Positions 37,144 to 48,662 of a stretch of DNA of 64,000 nt are shown here, piece after piece; within the stretch, counting starts at the first letter, position 1, and the number at the start of each line of letters is the position of its first letter. The translations under genes and the position numbers were made by a program. The notes under the pieces are model-generated. The model was given only the letters and a program-made list of their open reading frames with translations. It made no database searches and had not been told where the DNA came from. The stretch is from Mycobacterium sp. IS-1742 (GTDB taxonomy: Bacteria > Actinomycetota > Actinomycetes > Mycobacteriales > Mycobacteriaceae), in NCBI RefSeq assembly GCF_001500125.1, contig NZ_LQIV01000001.1, positions 338,624 to 402,623 of the forward strand, in the 5' to 3' direction.

Positions 37144-38414
37144 GACTCACCTTTCGCGAGTTGGCGTACGGCTCGGCCGATCCCGTAGGCGACGGCCCGG
37201 TCGGCGAAGTCGTCGGCCGGGGACCTGCCTTCTTCGACCGAACGCACCAACTGCTGCATCGATTCCATCACGGGGTCGGGCGCCCGTTCGGCCGCGGTCA
37301 GGACGCAGCGCGTCGCCGCGGCGTGCAACCGGCGGTCTGCCAGTCCCATGCGCGCGGCCCGGTCCCAGGCCGTGGCCACCGACTCGGTGGCCTCCGCGGC
37401 GATGTCGGCAGCCACCGGATCGTCGAGCAGGGTGGTCAGCGTGAAGGCGACGGCCGGCCACAGGGCATCCGAAACCGCGTCCAGATAACGGATTTCGAGC
37501 CACCGGCGCGGGCGCACCGGCGGGAAGAGGGTGGTGAGGTGGTACTCGAGGTCGGCGCGCGTCGGCCGCCGCCCGCCGAGGAGAGTGTGCCCGTCGGCCC
37601 AGTCCGCGAACGGCACCCAATCCGTCACCGGCACCGCGCCCGGGGTGTTGACCAGCATGACCGGGGCGCGCAGCGCATAGCGGGCCCAATCGCTGGCCGG
37701 GTCGTCCCCGCTGGCGCCGAGCACCGGCCCGCAACGCGCCTCGTCGAGTTCGCCCCAGACCCACTGCCTGCTGCTCTGCCAACCCGAGAACCGCCCGGCG
37801 AGCAGCGGGGAGTTGGCCGTGACGGCGATCATCGTCGGGCCGAGCGCATGGGCCAACCGGACACGGTCGGCCCAACCCCGCCGGGGACCGGCGTCGAGGT
37901 TGAGCTGAACGGACGCCGTCGCCGTCATCATGAACGCCCCGGCCGCCCCGGTACCGCTCGCGGTGAAGAAGGTCTCCATGGCCGAGTACCGGGCACCGGG
38001 GTTGACGCGGCGCGGCCGACGCAGCGGGTCGGCGCCGAGCAGGACGAGCCCGAGCCCGCGCTGCGCGAAGGCCGCTCGCAGGACGGCCCGATCGGAGGTC
38101 ATCGCGGCGATCGCGGTCACCGCATCGTCTGCGGGCGGGCCGGACAACTCCACCGCGCCACCGGGTTCGACGGTGATCCTGCTGCCGCCGGGTAGCGCCG
38201 GCACACCGGCGATCGCATCGGTCACCTCGCCCCACCCGGGCCGCCGGCCGGGGTCGGCGAGATCGAAGGAGTGCGCCTCGATCTCCAGGCCGACCTGCCC
38301 CACCGGGCCGTCGTCGAGGCAGTGCGCGGTGATGTGCTCGGCGGCGTCGGCCGCCGAGGCGAATTCGTCGGGTGGCGTATCGCACCCCGGGTCGCAGGTG
38401 ATCGGAACAGTCAT
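37140..38414 (-). CDS. egtA: Glutamate-cysteine ligase of ergothioneine biosynthesis
   Basis: 424 residues from ATG 38414, chosen because GGGAGG lies 10 nt upstream (an ATG at 38423 would be too close). GCS2 fold with [43 protein letters not shown] and [21 protein letters not shown]. It makes gamma-glutamylcysteine for EgtB. First gene of the operon, so the 162-bp region before it should hold the egt promoter. Confidence 0.93.
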   Translation of the reverse strand: MTVPITCDPGCDTPPDEFASAADAAEHITAHCLDDGPVGQVGLEIEAHSFDLADPGRRPGWGEVTDAIAGVPALPGGSRITVEPGGAVELSGPPADDAVTAIAAMTSDRAVLRAAFAQRGLGLVLLGADPLRRPRRVNPGARYSAMETFFTASGTGAAGAFMMTATASVQLNLDAGPRRGWADRVRLAHALGPTMIAVTANSPLLAGRFSGWQSSRQWVWGELDEARCGPVLGASGDDPASDWARYALRAPVMLVNTPGAVPVTDWVPFADWADGHTLLGGRRPTRADLEYHLTTLFPPVRPRRWLEIRYLDAVSDALWPAVAFTLTTLLDDPVAADIAAEATESVATAWDRAARMGLADRRLHAAATRCVLTAAERAPDPVMESMQQLVRSVEEGRSPADDFADRAVAYGIGRAVRQLAKGES

Positions 38415-38556
38415 CTCACCCATCCCTCCCGGGTCCGGGCCGTGTGACTGGACCGCTGGTTGGCAGCAGCGGGATCGGCTGATCACCGCTACCGTCCTCA
38501 TTGTCCAGAGCGGACCGACAACTGCACCCTATTTATGCGTGACAGCTTGGTGACAT

Positions 38557-38570
38557 GCGTGTGCACACGC
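38557..38570. promoter_or_regulatory. 14-bp perfect palindrome GCGTGTGCACACGC
   Basis: A loop-less perfect palindrome 7 bp beyond the stop of the secreted sensor-domain gene and 143 bp upstream of egtA. Could be an operator for the egt operon. A terminator is less likely since no loop is available. Confidence 0.4.
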
Positions 38571-38576
38571 GCCCGG

Positions 38577-39215
38577 TCATTGCCCCAGTGTGTTCTGCAT
38601 GGCGCCGGCCAGCACGTTGACCGCCGGGCCGCCGTTGCCTGATTGGCAGACTTTTGCTTGCAGGAGCACGTTCTCGCGCTTGCGGGTGGTGGTGAAGCAG
38701 CGCCGGTCGGTGCCCGCTTCCTGTTTGACCCAGTCCGCGTCCGCGGCACCTGCCGGACCGCCGGTGAACGTCCACACCTGGGTGGTGAAGTTGTCGAGGT
38801 GCATCGCGGTGGTCTGCCCCGCGCACCCCGCGGTGCGGTCGACGACACGGCGGTACGCGCGTTCGGCGGCGTCCGGGGTGGCGAACACCCCGACCGCCTG
38901 TTTGACCAGATGGGTGGCGTCGGTGGGCGATTCCTGGGCGACCGCGCCGTTGAACGACGCCAGGTCCGGATCGTTGTACACCTCGGGCAGGCCGATGTCG
39001 GCCCAGTTGTTACAGACCGGGTTGTCGACGTAGAAGGCCTGCACCGGATTGGTGAAGACCGACTCCCACCGCATGTTGGCGCCCACGATGTTGCCGACCG
39101 ACCCCTTCCCGAGCACGGCGTAGTTCACCACGCCCGGGTCGGAGGGTCGGGCCTGCGCGGGTGCCGCCGCGGCCAGTGCGAGACCGGCCACGGCGACGCC
39201 CGCCAAAAACCGCAC
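38577..39215 (-). CDS. Secreted PknH-like sensor domain protein
   Basis: 212 residues from GTG 39215. A clear signal peptide (RFLAGVAVAGLALAAAAPAQA, cleavage near 23) is followed by the PknH extracellular sensor-like domain with its paired cysteines (DNPVCNNW, TAGCAGQ, DRRCFTTTRKR, AKVCQSGNGG). Similar to Rv3705c in position. It has no lipobox or kinase domain, so it is a free periplasmic or secreted protein. The ligand is unknown. Confidence 0.88.
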   Translation of the reverse strand: MRFLAGVAVAGLALAAAAPAQARPSDPGVVNYAVLGKGSVGNIVGANMRWESVFTNPVQAFYVDNPVCNNWADIGLPEVYNDPDLASFNGAVAQESPTDATHLVKQAVGVFATPDAAERAYRRVVDRTAGCAGQTTAMHLDNFTTQVWTFTGGPAGAADADWVKQEAGTDRRCFTTTRKRENVLLQAKVCQSGNGGPAVNVLAGAMQNTLGQ

Positions 39216-39219
39216 CGGA

Positions 39220-39648
39220 CTAGACCTTCGCCGACAGCTTCACGTCGATGTTGCCGCGGGTGGCCTTGGAGTACGGGCAGAACGCGTGCGCCTTCTCCAT
39301 CAGGTCGTCGGCGACGGACTGCTCGAGCCCGGGCAGGTAGCCGATCAGGTGCGCGGTGAGACCGAAGCCGCCCTCGGAGTCGGGACCGAAACCGACCTGC
39401 GCGGTGATCGCGGAGGCCTCGTCGATCTCGATGTCGTTGTTCTTGGCCTGCAGGCGCAGCGCACCCAGGAAGCACGCGGCGTAGCCGGAGGAGAAGAGCA
39501 GTTCCGGGTTGACGCCCTCACCGCTGCCGCCCAGCTCCTTGGGCGGGCGGGTGTCGAAATCGATCTTGTCGTCACTGGACTTGACGTGGCCGTTGCGGCC
39601 GCCGCCGCTGGCCGTCGACTCTGCGGTGTACTTCACTTCGATGCTCAT
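39220..39648 (-). CDS. Ohr/OsmC family organic hydroperoxide reductase
   Basis: 142 residues. The two redox cysteines are in SSGYAACFLGAL and AHAFCPYSKATRGNI, exactly the Ohr pattern, and VNPELLF precedes the first. It reduces organic peroxides using a dihydrolipoyl-type thiol. ATG 39648. It lies 58 bp downstream of the furA gene on the same strand, so peroxide-responsive co-expression is plausible. Confidence 0.93.
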   Translation of the reverse strand: MSIEVKYTAESTASGGGRNGHVKSSDDKIDFDTRPPKELGGSGEGVNPELLFSSGYAACFLGALRLQAKNNDIEIDEASAITAQVGFGPDSEGGFGLTAHLIGYLPGLEQSVADDLMEKAHAFCPYSKATRGNIDVKLSAKV

Positions 39649-39706
39649 GGTGTCCGATCATGCCAGCCTGGTCGCAGACGGCAAGACGCCGCTCCCTCCC
39701 GGCTGG

Positions 39707-40177
39707 TCAGTCGGTGGACTGCCCGATGCGACGGGCGGAATCCGATTGCCGCGCCCGGCAATCCGCGCAGGTGCCCCAGAACACGACCTCGGCCTCGTCG
39801 ACGGTGAACCCGTCTTCGACGCTCGCGGGGTCCAAGCACGGGGCGGCCCCGACTACGCAGTCGACGTCGGTCACCCGGCCACAGCCGCGGCACACGAGGT
39901 GGTGGTGGTTGTCGCCGATGCGGGTCTCGTAGCGCGCCGACGAACCCGCCGGCTCGATCCGCCGCACCAGGCCCGCCGACACACAGGCCCGCAGGACGTC
40001 GTAGATCGCCTGGGTGGATACCGAGCCGAGCGCCTCGCGTACGCGACCGGAAACATCGTCGGCCGTCGAGTGCGGTGCCTCTTCGAGGGCGGACAGCACC
40101 GCCAGCCGGGGTGCGGTGACCCGCAGACCCGCGGCCCGAAGACGGGCCGCGGGTTCGGTGGCACGCCCCGGGGTCAT
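39707..40177 (-). CDS. furA: Ferric uptake/peroxide-sensing regulator, FurA type
   Basis: 156 residues. The winged helix (RLRAAGLRVTAPRLAVLSAL, SVSTQAIYDVLRACVSAGLV) is followed by the metal domain HHHLVCRGCGRVTDVDC and a C-terminal WGTCADC; two CxxC pairs suit a structural zinc. The PCLD...EAEVVFWG segment matches mycobacterial FurA in my memory. FurA normally precedes katG. Here the next gene is ohr and no katG is present. Confidence 0.88.
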   Translation of the reverse strand: MTPGRATEPAARLRAAGLRVTAPRLAVLSALEEAPHSTADDVSGRVREALGSVSTQAIYDVLRACVSAGLVRRIEPAGSSARYETRIGDNHHHLVCRGCGRVTDVDCVVGAAPCLDPASVEDGFTVDEAEVVFWGTCADCRARQSDSARRIGQSTD

Positions 40178-40184
40178 GCCATCG

Positions 40185-40217
40185 AGTATGCGCCGTTTCT
40201 GGACTTGGTCAAGATAA
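40185..40217 (-). promoter_or_regulatory. furA promoter with FurA-box-like sequence
   Basis: On the minus strand, TTATCTTGACCAAGTCCAGA (from 40217) resembles the mycobacterial furA operator. -35 TTGACC (40212-40207) and -10 CATACT (40190-40185) are 16 bp apart. The -10 ends 7 nt before the ATG at 40177, so the transcript is probably leaderless. Confidence 0.55.
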
Positions 40218-40235
40218 CGAACGGGATGATTCCCG

Positions 40236-40646
40236 TCACGGTCGGGCGGGCGCGGTGGTCGTCGGGCTGCCGGGTGAGGTCTGCTGCGGGGTCTGCATAC
40301 CGGGCTGACCTGGACCGAAGGGCATGCCGGGACGGTCGAACTGCCCGCGCGGACCCATCATCGGGCCGGGCCCGTCACGGTGGAACATCTGGCCGTGGCC
40401 GGGCCCGCCGCCACGATGGCCGCCGCCGTCGGAGCTCCTCCCCAGCACGAAGCCGGAGAAGAAGACGACGGCGACGATGAAGACGACGCCCGCGACGATG
40501 CCGACCCAGGCCGCGATGGTGATCACCCGGTTCGGGCGGCGACGCTGCTCGGGGGTCTCGACGTAGGTGGGCTGCGGTGGGGCGGTGACGACGGGTTCGG
40601 TACGCGGATCGGGGGACGACGCGGGGGTCGACGGGGTTTCGGTCAT
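40236..40646 (-). CDS. Small single-pass membrane protein with His/Met/Gly/Pro-rich tail
   Basis: 136 residues from ATG 40646 (an ATG at 40658 is possible). A Pro/Thr-rich cytoplasmic start and one transmembrane helix (about 43-70, ITIAAWVGIVAGVVFIVAVV) are followed by an outside tail rich in Gly, Met, His and Pro (GGHRGGGPGHGQMFHRDG). The tail could bind metal. The position matches the proline-rich Rv3706c. Function unknown. Confidence 0.75.
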   Translation of the reverse strand: MTETPSTPASSPDPRTEPVVTAPPQPTYVETPEQRRRPNRVITIAAWVGIVAGVVFIVAVVFFSGFVLGRSSDGGGHRGGGPGHGQMFHRDGPGPMMGPRGQFDRPGMPFGPGQPGMQTPQQTSPGSPTTTAPARP

Positions 40647-40799
40647 ACGCCCGATCATGCGAGCGCTGCTGATGGGGAGGTTCTGTATGCGCTATGAATC
40701 CGCTGTGAAGAGCGCGGTCTGTCGATTGCGTGACGCCACGGCGGATATGTGCGCCGAAAACCGCCACCCCGTTGCGTGAACGGGTCTCGTGTGGGCCGG

Positions 40800-41918
40800 C
40801 TACCGCTTGAACGGGTTCACCGCGAATTGGATCACCCGGTACGGCGCGTTGTCGCCCAGGGGTGTGGTGTTCCACTGGCTGACGAACACCCGCACCTCGT
40901 CGAGCGTCGACCCCGGCGAGATGTACCCGCCGTAGGGCTGGGCCAGCCGGTTGACTTCCGGCGGCGGCAGATACTCGGCCTGGTCCGGCCAGTCCCCCGC
41001 CACCACGACCGTCGTCACCGGCGCGGCGCCCAGGCCGACGGGGTTGTCGGCCACCCGCATCTCCATGTTGCCGGTGCTGGCGTTGAAGTACGACAGCACC
41101 GTCTCACCGTCGATCTGGCGCACGCTCATCTCCCCGACGCGGTCCGGCCACAGCGGCGTCGGCGTGTGCCCCCACCCCCGCTCGGACGACCAGCCCTGCC
41201 ACGCGTCACGGTCGGTGAAAGCCTGCGGGGCAACGCGATACAGCACCACCGGGCCGCTGCGGTCGAAGTCGTTGGCCACCATGTAGACCCACCCGCTCGG
41301 TGAGTCCGCGGTCGGGATGGGGTCGTAGTACCCGCTGATCTGCGACTGCCGCCCCTCCGCGTATTCGGCGTCTCGCTCCGAACCGGGCACCGTGCGCCAC
41401 TTTCCCTGCCCTGCTTCGGCTTTGACCAGCCGGGAGGTCCGCGGCCGCAGATCGCTGGTCGTGGTGACCAGCATGTAATTCTCGCGGTTGATCTGCACCA
41501 CACCCGCAGGCAGTTGCGAGGACCCGGCCGGCGTCGGATCGGCCAGCAGCGGCACGTCCACCCCGGTCACGCCGTCGTAACGCACTCCGCCCGGGTCGAG
41601 GATCGAGTCGGTTTCGACGTGCAGCGCGATCGGCGAGTACCAGCCGCCGAACCCCACGCCCTGTCCGGCGAAGCTGTCGCCGCACACCTGCAGGATCCCG
41701 CTCGGGAACTCCATGAACTCACACAGGTCCGTCGCACCGATACCGTAATCGCGCGTGGGCGTTCCGGTTCCGGCCGTCGGTCCGATGCGCACCACTTGCC
41801 CGGGCGCCAACGGCGGCAGCACGGGACCCGGGACGGGCGCCGGTGGCTGCGCGTGCGCGGCGGGCACCGACAGCGCGGCAGCCAGAATCGCCACGGCGGT
41901 CACGCGGCCCCCGTACAC
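40800..41918 (-). CDS. Secreted DUF4185 domain protein
   Basis: 372 residues with an N-terminal signal peptide (AVAILAAALSVPAAHAQ) and then a Pro-rich stretch. The DUF4185 five-bladed-propeller-like domain includes DLCEFMEFPSGILQVCGDSF, GVGFGGWYSPIALHV, YMLVTTTSD and a C-terminal YGGYISPGSTLDEV. Related in fold to glycosidase-like propellers, but activity is unknown. Corresponds to Rv3707c. It lies 7 bp after asd on the same strand. Confidence 0.85.
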   Translation of the reverse strand: MYGGRVTAVAILAAALSVPAAHAQPPAPVPGPVLPPLAPGQVVRIGPTAGTGTPTRDYGIGATDLCEFMEFPSGILQVCGDSFAGQGVGFGGWYSPIALHVETDSILDPGGVRYDGVTGVDVPLLADPTPAGSSQLPAGVVQINRENYMLVTTTSDLRPRTSRLVKAEAGQGKWRTVPGSERDAEYAEGRQSQISGYYDPIPTADSPSGWVYMVANDFDRSGPVVLYRVAPQAFTDRDAWQGWSSERGWGHTPTPLWPDRVGEMSVRQIDGETVLSYFNASTGNMEMRVADNPVGLGAAPVTTVVVAGDWPDQAEYLPPPEVNRLAQPYGGYISPGSTLDEVRVFVSQWNTTPLGDNAPYRVIQFAVNPFKR

Positions 41919-41925
41919 CCGCCTG

Positions 41926-44228
<2,303 letters not shown>

Positions 44229-44332
44229 TGAACTAGCCTTTCGCGCGGGAAAAAGTCCCACCAAGGATAAGGGCTGCGCGCACCTGCTTTTTCCCTCCGT
44301 CGCGCCGAGGGCCACCCCGGTAGCGTCGACGC

Positions 44333-44956
44333 GTGGCCAATCCGCCCACCGATCGGCACGCCGACACCCGCGTCCCCATCCATCCCCACCTCGCCGCGCG
44401 CTGGAGTCCCCGCGCGTTCGACCCGGCGGCCGTCCTCGACGAGGACGCCCTCACCGCGCTGCTGGAGGCCGCGCGGTGGTCCGCGACGTGGGGCGGCAGG
44501 CAACCGGTGCGGTTCGTCGTGGGCCGCCGCGGGGACCCGACGTTCGACGCACTGGCCGGCGTGCTGCGCCGCGGCAACAGCTACGCGAAGGCGGCGAGCG
44601 CACTGATCCTGGTCTGCGCCGACGAGGGGGACGACGAGCGCACCGCCCGCTACGCCGTGTTCGACGCGGGGGCGGCGGTGGCCAACCTCACCGTCGAGGC
44701 GGTGTCGCGCGGTCTGGTCACCCATCCCATGGCCGGGTTCGACCCCGAGGGGTCGCGACAGGCGTTCGGGGTCCCCGATGGCGTGCTCCCGCTGGCCGTG
44801 GTCGCGGTCGGGGTGCTCGGCGACTACGCGGACGTCGACGAGGCCATCGCCGAGCGCGATGCGCGACCGCGGGACAGGCTGCCGCTCGACGACGTCGCGT
44901 TCAGCCGGACATGGGGCCACCCCGCGCTCGGAGCCCGGCGACGGAAACACAATTAA
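44333..44956 (+). CDS. Nitroreductase family protein
   Basis: 207 residues. The FMN-binding N-terminus ([13 protein letters not shown] and [20 protein letters not shown]) and a C-terminal [15 protein letters not shown] with the reductase-fold helix support the family. NAD(P)H-dependent, substrate unknown. GTG 44333 lies 6 nt after TAGCGT (44321-44326), so it is likely leaderless. It is divergent from ask. Confidence 0.85.
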   Translation: MANPPTDRHADTRVPIHPHLAARWSPRAFDPAAVLDEDALTALLEAARWSATWGGRQPVRFVVGRRGDPTFDALAGVLRRGNSYAKAASALILVCADEGDDERTARYAVFDAGAAVANLTVEAVSRGLVTHPMAGFDPEGSRQAFGVPDGVLPLAVVAVGVLGDYADVDEAIAERDARPRDRLPLDDVAFSRTWGHPALGARRRKHN

Positions 44957-45056
44957 CGCCCTTGCAACACAATCGGACCTGCCTCTGTAACAGAAACATC
45001 GGTTACTGCCAGTGATCGGCCTGCCGTGGGCCGCTTACCCGCAGAAAAGGTTTCAC
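44957..45056 (+). promoter_or_regulatory. amtB upstream region, possible nitrogen-control (GlnR) target
   Basis: This 100-bp gap holds GCAAC, GTAAC and GAAAC elements (44964-44990) and GTTAC at about 45002, all of the nnAAC type seen in GlnR boxes. Spacing does not fit the consensus exactly, so this is only suggestive. AGAAAAGG is the ribosome site before ATG 45057. Confidence 0.3.
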
Positions 45057-46310
45057 ATGGATACAGGAACCACAGCCTTCATGCTGTGTTGCATCATCGG
45101 CCTCACGCTGATGATCCCCGGCCTCGCCCTGTTCTACGGCGGCATGGTCTCGGTGAAGAGCTCGACCAACATGATGATGATGACCTTCGGGGCCGTCGCA
45201 GCCGTCGGGCTGCTGTGGGTCCTGTTCGGCTTCTCCATGGTGTTCGGCACCTCGTACGGAGGGTTCGTCGGCAGCTTCACCGAGTTCGCCGGCATGACGG
45301 ATCTCCTCGAGCCGATGACCACCGTCGACGGCCTACCGATCAGCCTGTTCGCCGTCTTCCAGGCGCTGTTCGCCGCGATCACCGTCGCGCTCATCTCCGG
45401 GGCGGTCGCCGACCGCATGAAGTTCGGCGCCTGGATGGGCTTCGCCACGCTCTGGGCCGTGCTGGTCTACTTCCCGGTCGCGCACTGGGTGTTCGCGTTC
45501 GACGGCGTGGTCACCGAGAACTCGGTCGGCGGCTGGATCGCCAACACGCTCGGCGCCGTCGACTTCGCCGGTGGCACCGCGGTGCACATCAACGCAGGCG
45601 CCGCGGCGCTGGCCGTCGCGATCGTGCTCGGCAAGTCGGCGATGTTCGGTCAGCTGCGCAAACCGCACAACGTCCCGCTGACCCTGCTCGGCGCAGGGCT
45701 GCTGTGGGCCGGCTGGTATGCGTTCAACGGTGGTTCCGCCCTCGCCGCGGGCAACTCGGCGGCCATCGTCATGGTCACGACGTTCGTCGCCACCTGCGCC
45801 GCGGTGCTGGCATGGCTGGCCGTCGAGAAGATCAAGACCGGCCACGTCACCGGTGTCGGCGCCGCGTCGGGCGCGATCACCGGCCTGGTCGCCATCACCC
45901 CCGCCTGCGGTGCGGTCACGCCGGTCGGCGCGATCTTCGTCGGCGGTATCGCCGGGGCCATCTGCGTGTACGCGGTCGGCCTCAAATCCCGCTTCGGCTA
46001 TGACGATTCGCTCGACGTCGTCGGCGTGCACCTGGTCGGCGGCGTGGTCGGCACGCTGCTGATCGGCTTCTTCGCCAGCGAAGGCATGCCGAACGGGGTC
46101 AACGGCCTGTTCTACGGCGGCGGTATCGACCAACTGTGGAAGCAGGCCGTCGCGGCCGGTGCGGTGATGCTCTACTCGTTCGCGGTGGCGTACCTGATCG
46201 CCTTCGCGCTCAAGAAGACCGTCGGCATCCGCATCTCCCCCGACGAAGAGGAACAGGGCATCGACGCCAAGTTCCACCGGGAGTCGTCCTACGACATGCA
46301 ACCCGTCTGA
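45057..46310 (+). CDS. amtB: Ammonium transporter
   Basis: 417 residues, eleven predicted helices. GLTLMIPGLALFYGGMV, FAGGTAVHINAGAAALAVAI (pore histidine) and GVHLVGGVVGTLLIG (second pore histidine) are Amt/MEP signatures. It moves ammonium, and often methylammonium, inward. No PII gene (glnK) follows, unlike the usual amt-glnK-glnD operon. Instead a glutamine synthetase-like gene lies 115 bp downstream. Confidence 0.95.
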   Translation: MDTGTTAFMLCCIIGLTLMIPGLALFYGGMVSVKSSTNMMMMTFGAVAAVGLLWVLFGFSMVFGTSYGGFVGSFTEFAGMTDLLEPMTTVDGLPISLFAVFQALFAAITVALISGAVADRMKFGAWMGFATLWAVLVYFPVAHWVFAFDGVVTENSVGGWIANTLGAVDFAGGTAVHINAGAAALAVAIVLGKSAMFGQLRKPHNVPLTLLGAGLLWAGWYAFNGGSALAAGNSAAIVMVTTFVATCAAVLAWLAVEKIKTGHVTGVGAASGAITGLVAITPACGAVTPVGAIFVGGIAGAICVYAVGLKSRFGYDDSLDVVGVHLVGGVVGTLLIGFFASEGMPNGVNGLFYGGGIDQLWKQAVAAGAVMLYSFAVAYLIAFALKKTVGIRISPDEEEQGIDAKFHRESSYDMQPV

Positions 46311-46389
46311 TCGGGTGCTGCGGCCGGCGCGGGGCCACCACGGCCTCGTGTCGGCCGCATTCGCATGTCCATCGAGTTTCCTATCGTGA

Positions 46390-46424
46390 TACAGTGATTC
46401 ATCTCAAGAGACAGGGTTACTCTT
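46390..46424 (+). promoter_or_regulatory. Candidate promoter and inverted repeat before the glutamine synthetase gene
   Basis: TACAGT (46390-46395) fits a -10 element. AAGAG (46406-46410) and CTCTT (46420-46424) form an inverted repeat 9 bp apart, ending 1 bp before the ATG, so a bound protein or hairpin there would hide the start. AT-rich relative to its surroundings. Confidence 0.4.
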
Positions 46425-46425
46425 T

Positions 46426-47736
46426 ATGACTACCGACCTCGCCACCCTCGCCGAGCAGTCCGGCACCAAGTTCATCCTCGCGTTGTTCGTCGATCTGCGC
46501 GGAAAGCCTTGCGCCAAACTGGTTCCCGTTGAGGCCATCGATCAGCTCGCCACCGAGGGCGTCGGATTCGCCGGGTACGCCGTCGGCGCCATGGGTCAGG
46601 AGCCCAAGGACCCCGACCTGGTCGCGATCCCCGACCCCGAGTCGTTCACGCCGATCCCGTTCGTCAAGGAGGGGCTGGCGCTCGTGCACTGCGATCCCCA
46701 CGTGGAGGGCAAGCCGTGGCCGTACGCGCCGCGCGTCATCCTCAAGACCCTCATTCAGCAGGCCGCCGACGCCGGATTCGAGCCCTGGGTCGGCGCCGAG
46801 GTCGAATACTTCCTGCTCACCCGCAACGCCGACGGTAGCCTCGCCACCGCCGACAGCGCCGACACCGCCGCCCAGCCCTGCTACGACGCCCGCGGGGTCA
46901 CCCGCATGTACGACCACCTCACCGCGATCTCCTCGGCCATGAATCGGCTGGGCTGGGGCAACTACGCCAACGACCACGAGGACGGCAACGGTCAGTTCGA
47001 GCAGAACTTCCACTTCGCCGAGGCGCTGACCACCGCCGACCGCGTCATCACCCTGCGCTACCTGCTGTCGATGATCGCCGCCGAGCGCGGCATGGTCGCC
47101 ACCTTCATGCCAAAACCGTTCGGCGACCGCACCGGCAGCGGTCTGCACTTCCATCTGTCGCTGACCAGCGCCGGCACTCCGGTGTTCCCCTGCGACACCG
47201 ACGAGCGCGGCCTCGGCCTGTCGGACACCGCGTACGCGTTCATCGGCGGCATACTCGACCACGCCTGCGCGCTGCAGTCGGTGATCGCGCCGACGGTCAA
47301 CTCCTACAAGCGGACCGGGGCGACCAGCACCGCCTCCGGCGCATCCTGGGCGCCCCGTACCGCCACCTACGGCGGCAACGACCGCACCCACTACATCCGG
47401 GTGCCCGATCCCCAGCGCATCGAACTGCGCGGCGGCGACGGCTCCGCCAATCCGTACCTCGCGGTCGCCGCGGCGCTGGGTGCCGGCCTCGACGGGATCA
47501 AGCGCTCGGCCGATCCGGGCGCGATCGGCGCGGTGGTCGAGAGCCGTTCCACACTGCCGCCAACCCTGCTGCACGCCGTGGAGGAACTCGAGGGCGACAC
47601 CCTCATCTCCGGCACCCTCGACGCCGCCGGCGATGGGGTCGCACGGTATTTCGCCGACCTCAAGCGACGCGAGTTCTTCGACTACCACGGCACGGTCAGC
47701 CCGTGGGAGGTCGACCAATACCTGACCGCGTTCTGA
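46426..47736 (+). CDS. Glutamine synthetase-like ligase (class III/GMAS-like)
   Basis: 436 residues. The GS fold is shown by VGAEVEYFLL, GQFEQNFHFAEAL, GSGLHFHLSL, NSYKRTGA and RIELRGGDGSANPYL. It lacks the adenylylation-loop tyrosine motif of GlnA1 and is shorter. It matches the branch that includes gamma-glutamylmethylamide synthetase and GlnT. The reaction would be glutamate + ammonia or amine + ATP. It is followed 29 bp later by the glutamate-synthase-like trio. Confidence 0.88.
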   Translation: MTTDLATLAEQSGTKFILALFVDLRGKPCAKLVPVEAIDQLATEGVGFAGYAVGAMGQEPKDPDLVAIPDPESFTPIPFVKEGLALVHCDPHVEGKPWPYAPRVILKTLIQQAADAGFEPWVGAEVEYFLLTRNADGSLATADSADTAAQPCYDARGVTRMYDHLTAISSAMNRLGWGNYANDHEDGNGQFEQNFHFAEALTTADRVITLRYLLSMIAAERGMVATFMPKPFGDRTGSGLHFHLSLTSAGTPVFPCDTDERGLGLSDTAYAFIGGILDHACALQSVIAPTVNSYKRTGATSTASGASWAPRTATYGGNDRTHYIRVPDPQRIELRGGDGSANPYLAVAAALGAGLDGIKRSADPGAIGAVVESRSTLPPTLLHAVEELEGDTLISGTLDAAGDGVARYFADLKRREFFDYHGTVSPWEVDQYLTAF

Positions 47737-47765
47737 AGTCCTGACAACGAAAGAGAGCGACACAT

Positions 47766-48662
47766 ATGTGTGGGATCGTCGGGTTGCACCTGCGCAGCCC
47801 CGAACTCCATCCACGGCTGGGTGAACTGCTGACCGGAATGCTGTGCGAAATGTCCGACCGCGGAAGCGATTCGGCGGGTGTCGCCGTGTACGGCGACCCG
47901 ACCTGGACACCACCGGGCCACAGCTGCGTGTCCCTGCTGGAGATCGGCGCGTCCCCTGAGTCGGTGACCGACGCCGTGGGCACCGCACTCGGCGTGCCGG
48001 TGGCGGTGACCGTGCTCGACGCCACCTACCTGGTGACCGCGGAGGCCGAGGCCGAGGCGATGCTGGCCGCGACGCGCGCCGCGTTCCCCACCGCGTTGGT
48101 CGCCGGCTTCGGTGCCGATCTGGCGGTGCTCAAGGGCGTCGGCGATCCCCGTGCCCTGGCAGAGGCGTGGGGGCTGGCGTCGGCCGAGGGCTGGCAGGGT
48201 GTCGGACACACCCGCATGGCCACCGAATCGGCGGTCACCCCGTCGGGGGCGCACCCGTACGCCGTGGGCCCCGACCAGTGCCTGGTGCACAACGGGTCTT
48301 TCGCCAACCACGCCACCATCCGGCGTGAATTACGCGCCGCCGGTGTGGAATTCGACAGCGAGAACGACACCGAGGTGGGGGCGCGGTTCGTGGCCACCCA
48401 ACTGGCCGCGGGTCGCGACGTCGAGACCGCGCTCAAGGAGCTGTGCGCCACGTTCGACGGCTTCTACACGCTGCTGGTCTCCAACCGGGACTCGTTCGCG
48501 GTCGTCCGCGATGCGATCGCCTGCAAACCCGCCGTCATCGCAGAAACGGCCGATTGGGTCGCGATGGCCAGTGAATACCGCGCGCTGTCCGGACTGCCCG
48601 GCGTCGAGAACGCCGCGATCTGGGAGCCCGAACCCGAGGTGGTGTACGCATGGACCCGTTGA
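47766..48662 (+). CDS. Class II glutamine amidotransferase (GlxB/MgsA-like)
   Basis: 298 residues. Met-Cys start (MCGIVGLHL) gives the N-terminal nucleophile, and GHTRMATESAVTPSGAHPY and LVHNGSFANHATIRREL are the PurF-type amidotransferase pocket. The size equals MgsA of N-methylglutamate synthase and GlxB. It would hydrolyse the amide of glutamine or gamma-glutamylmethylamide and pass the amine to the FMN subunit. ATG 47766. It overlaps the next gene by 13 bp. Confidence 0.88.
   Translation: MCGIVGLHLRSPELHPRLGELLTGMLCEMSDRGSDSAGVAVYGDPTWTPPGHSCVSLLEIGASPESVTDAVGTALGVPVAVTVLDATYLVTAEAEAEAMLAATRAAFPTALVAGFGADLAVLKGVGDPRALAEAWGLASAEGWQGVGHTRMATESAVTPSGAHPYAVGPDQCLVHNGSFANHATIRRELRAAGVEFDSENDTEVGARFVATQLAAGRDVETALKELCATFDGFYTLLVSNRDSFAVVRDAIACKPAVIAETADWVAMASEYRALSGLPGVENAAIWEPEPEVVYAWTR

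Noticed and set aside
48650..48662. Assembly error at the 13-bp gene overlap in the amine operon
   Set aside because: Both proteins are complete with family-typical ends, and the other junctions of the operon are similarly tight.
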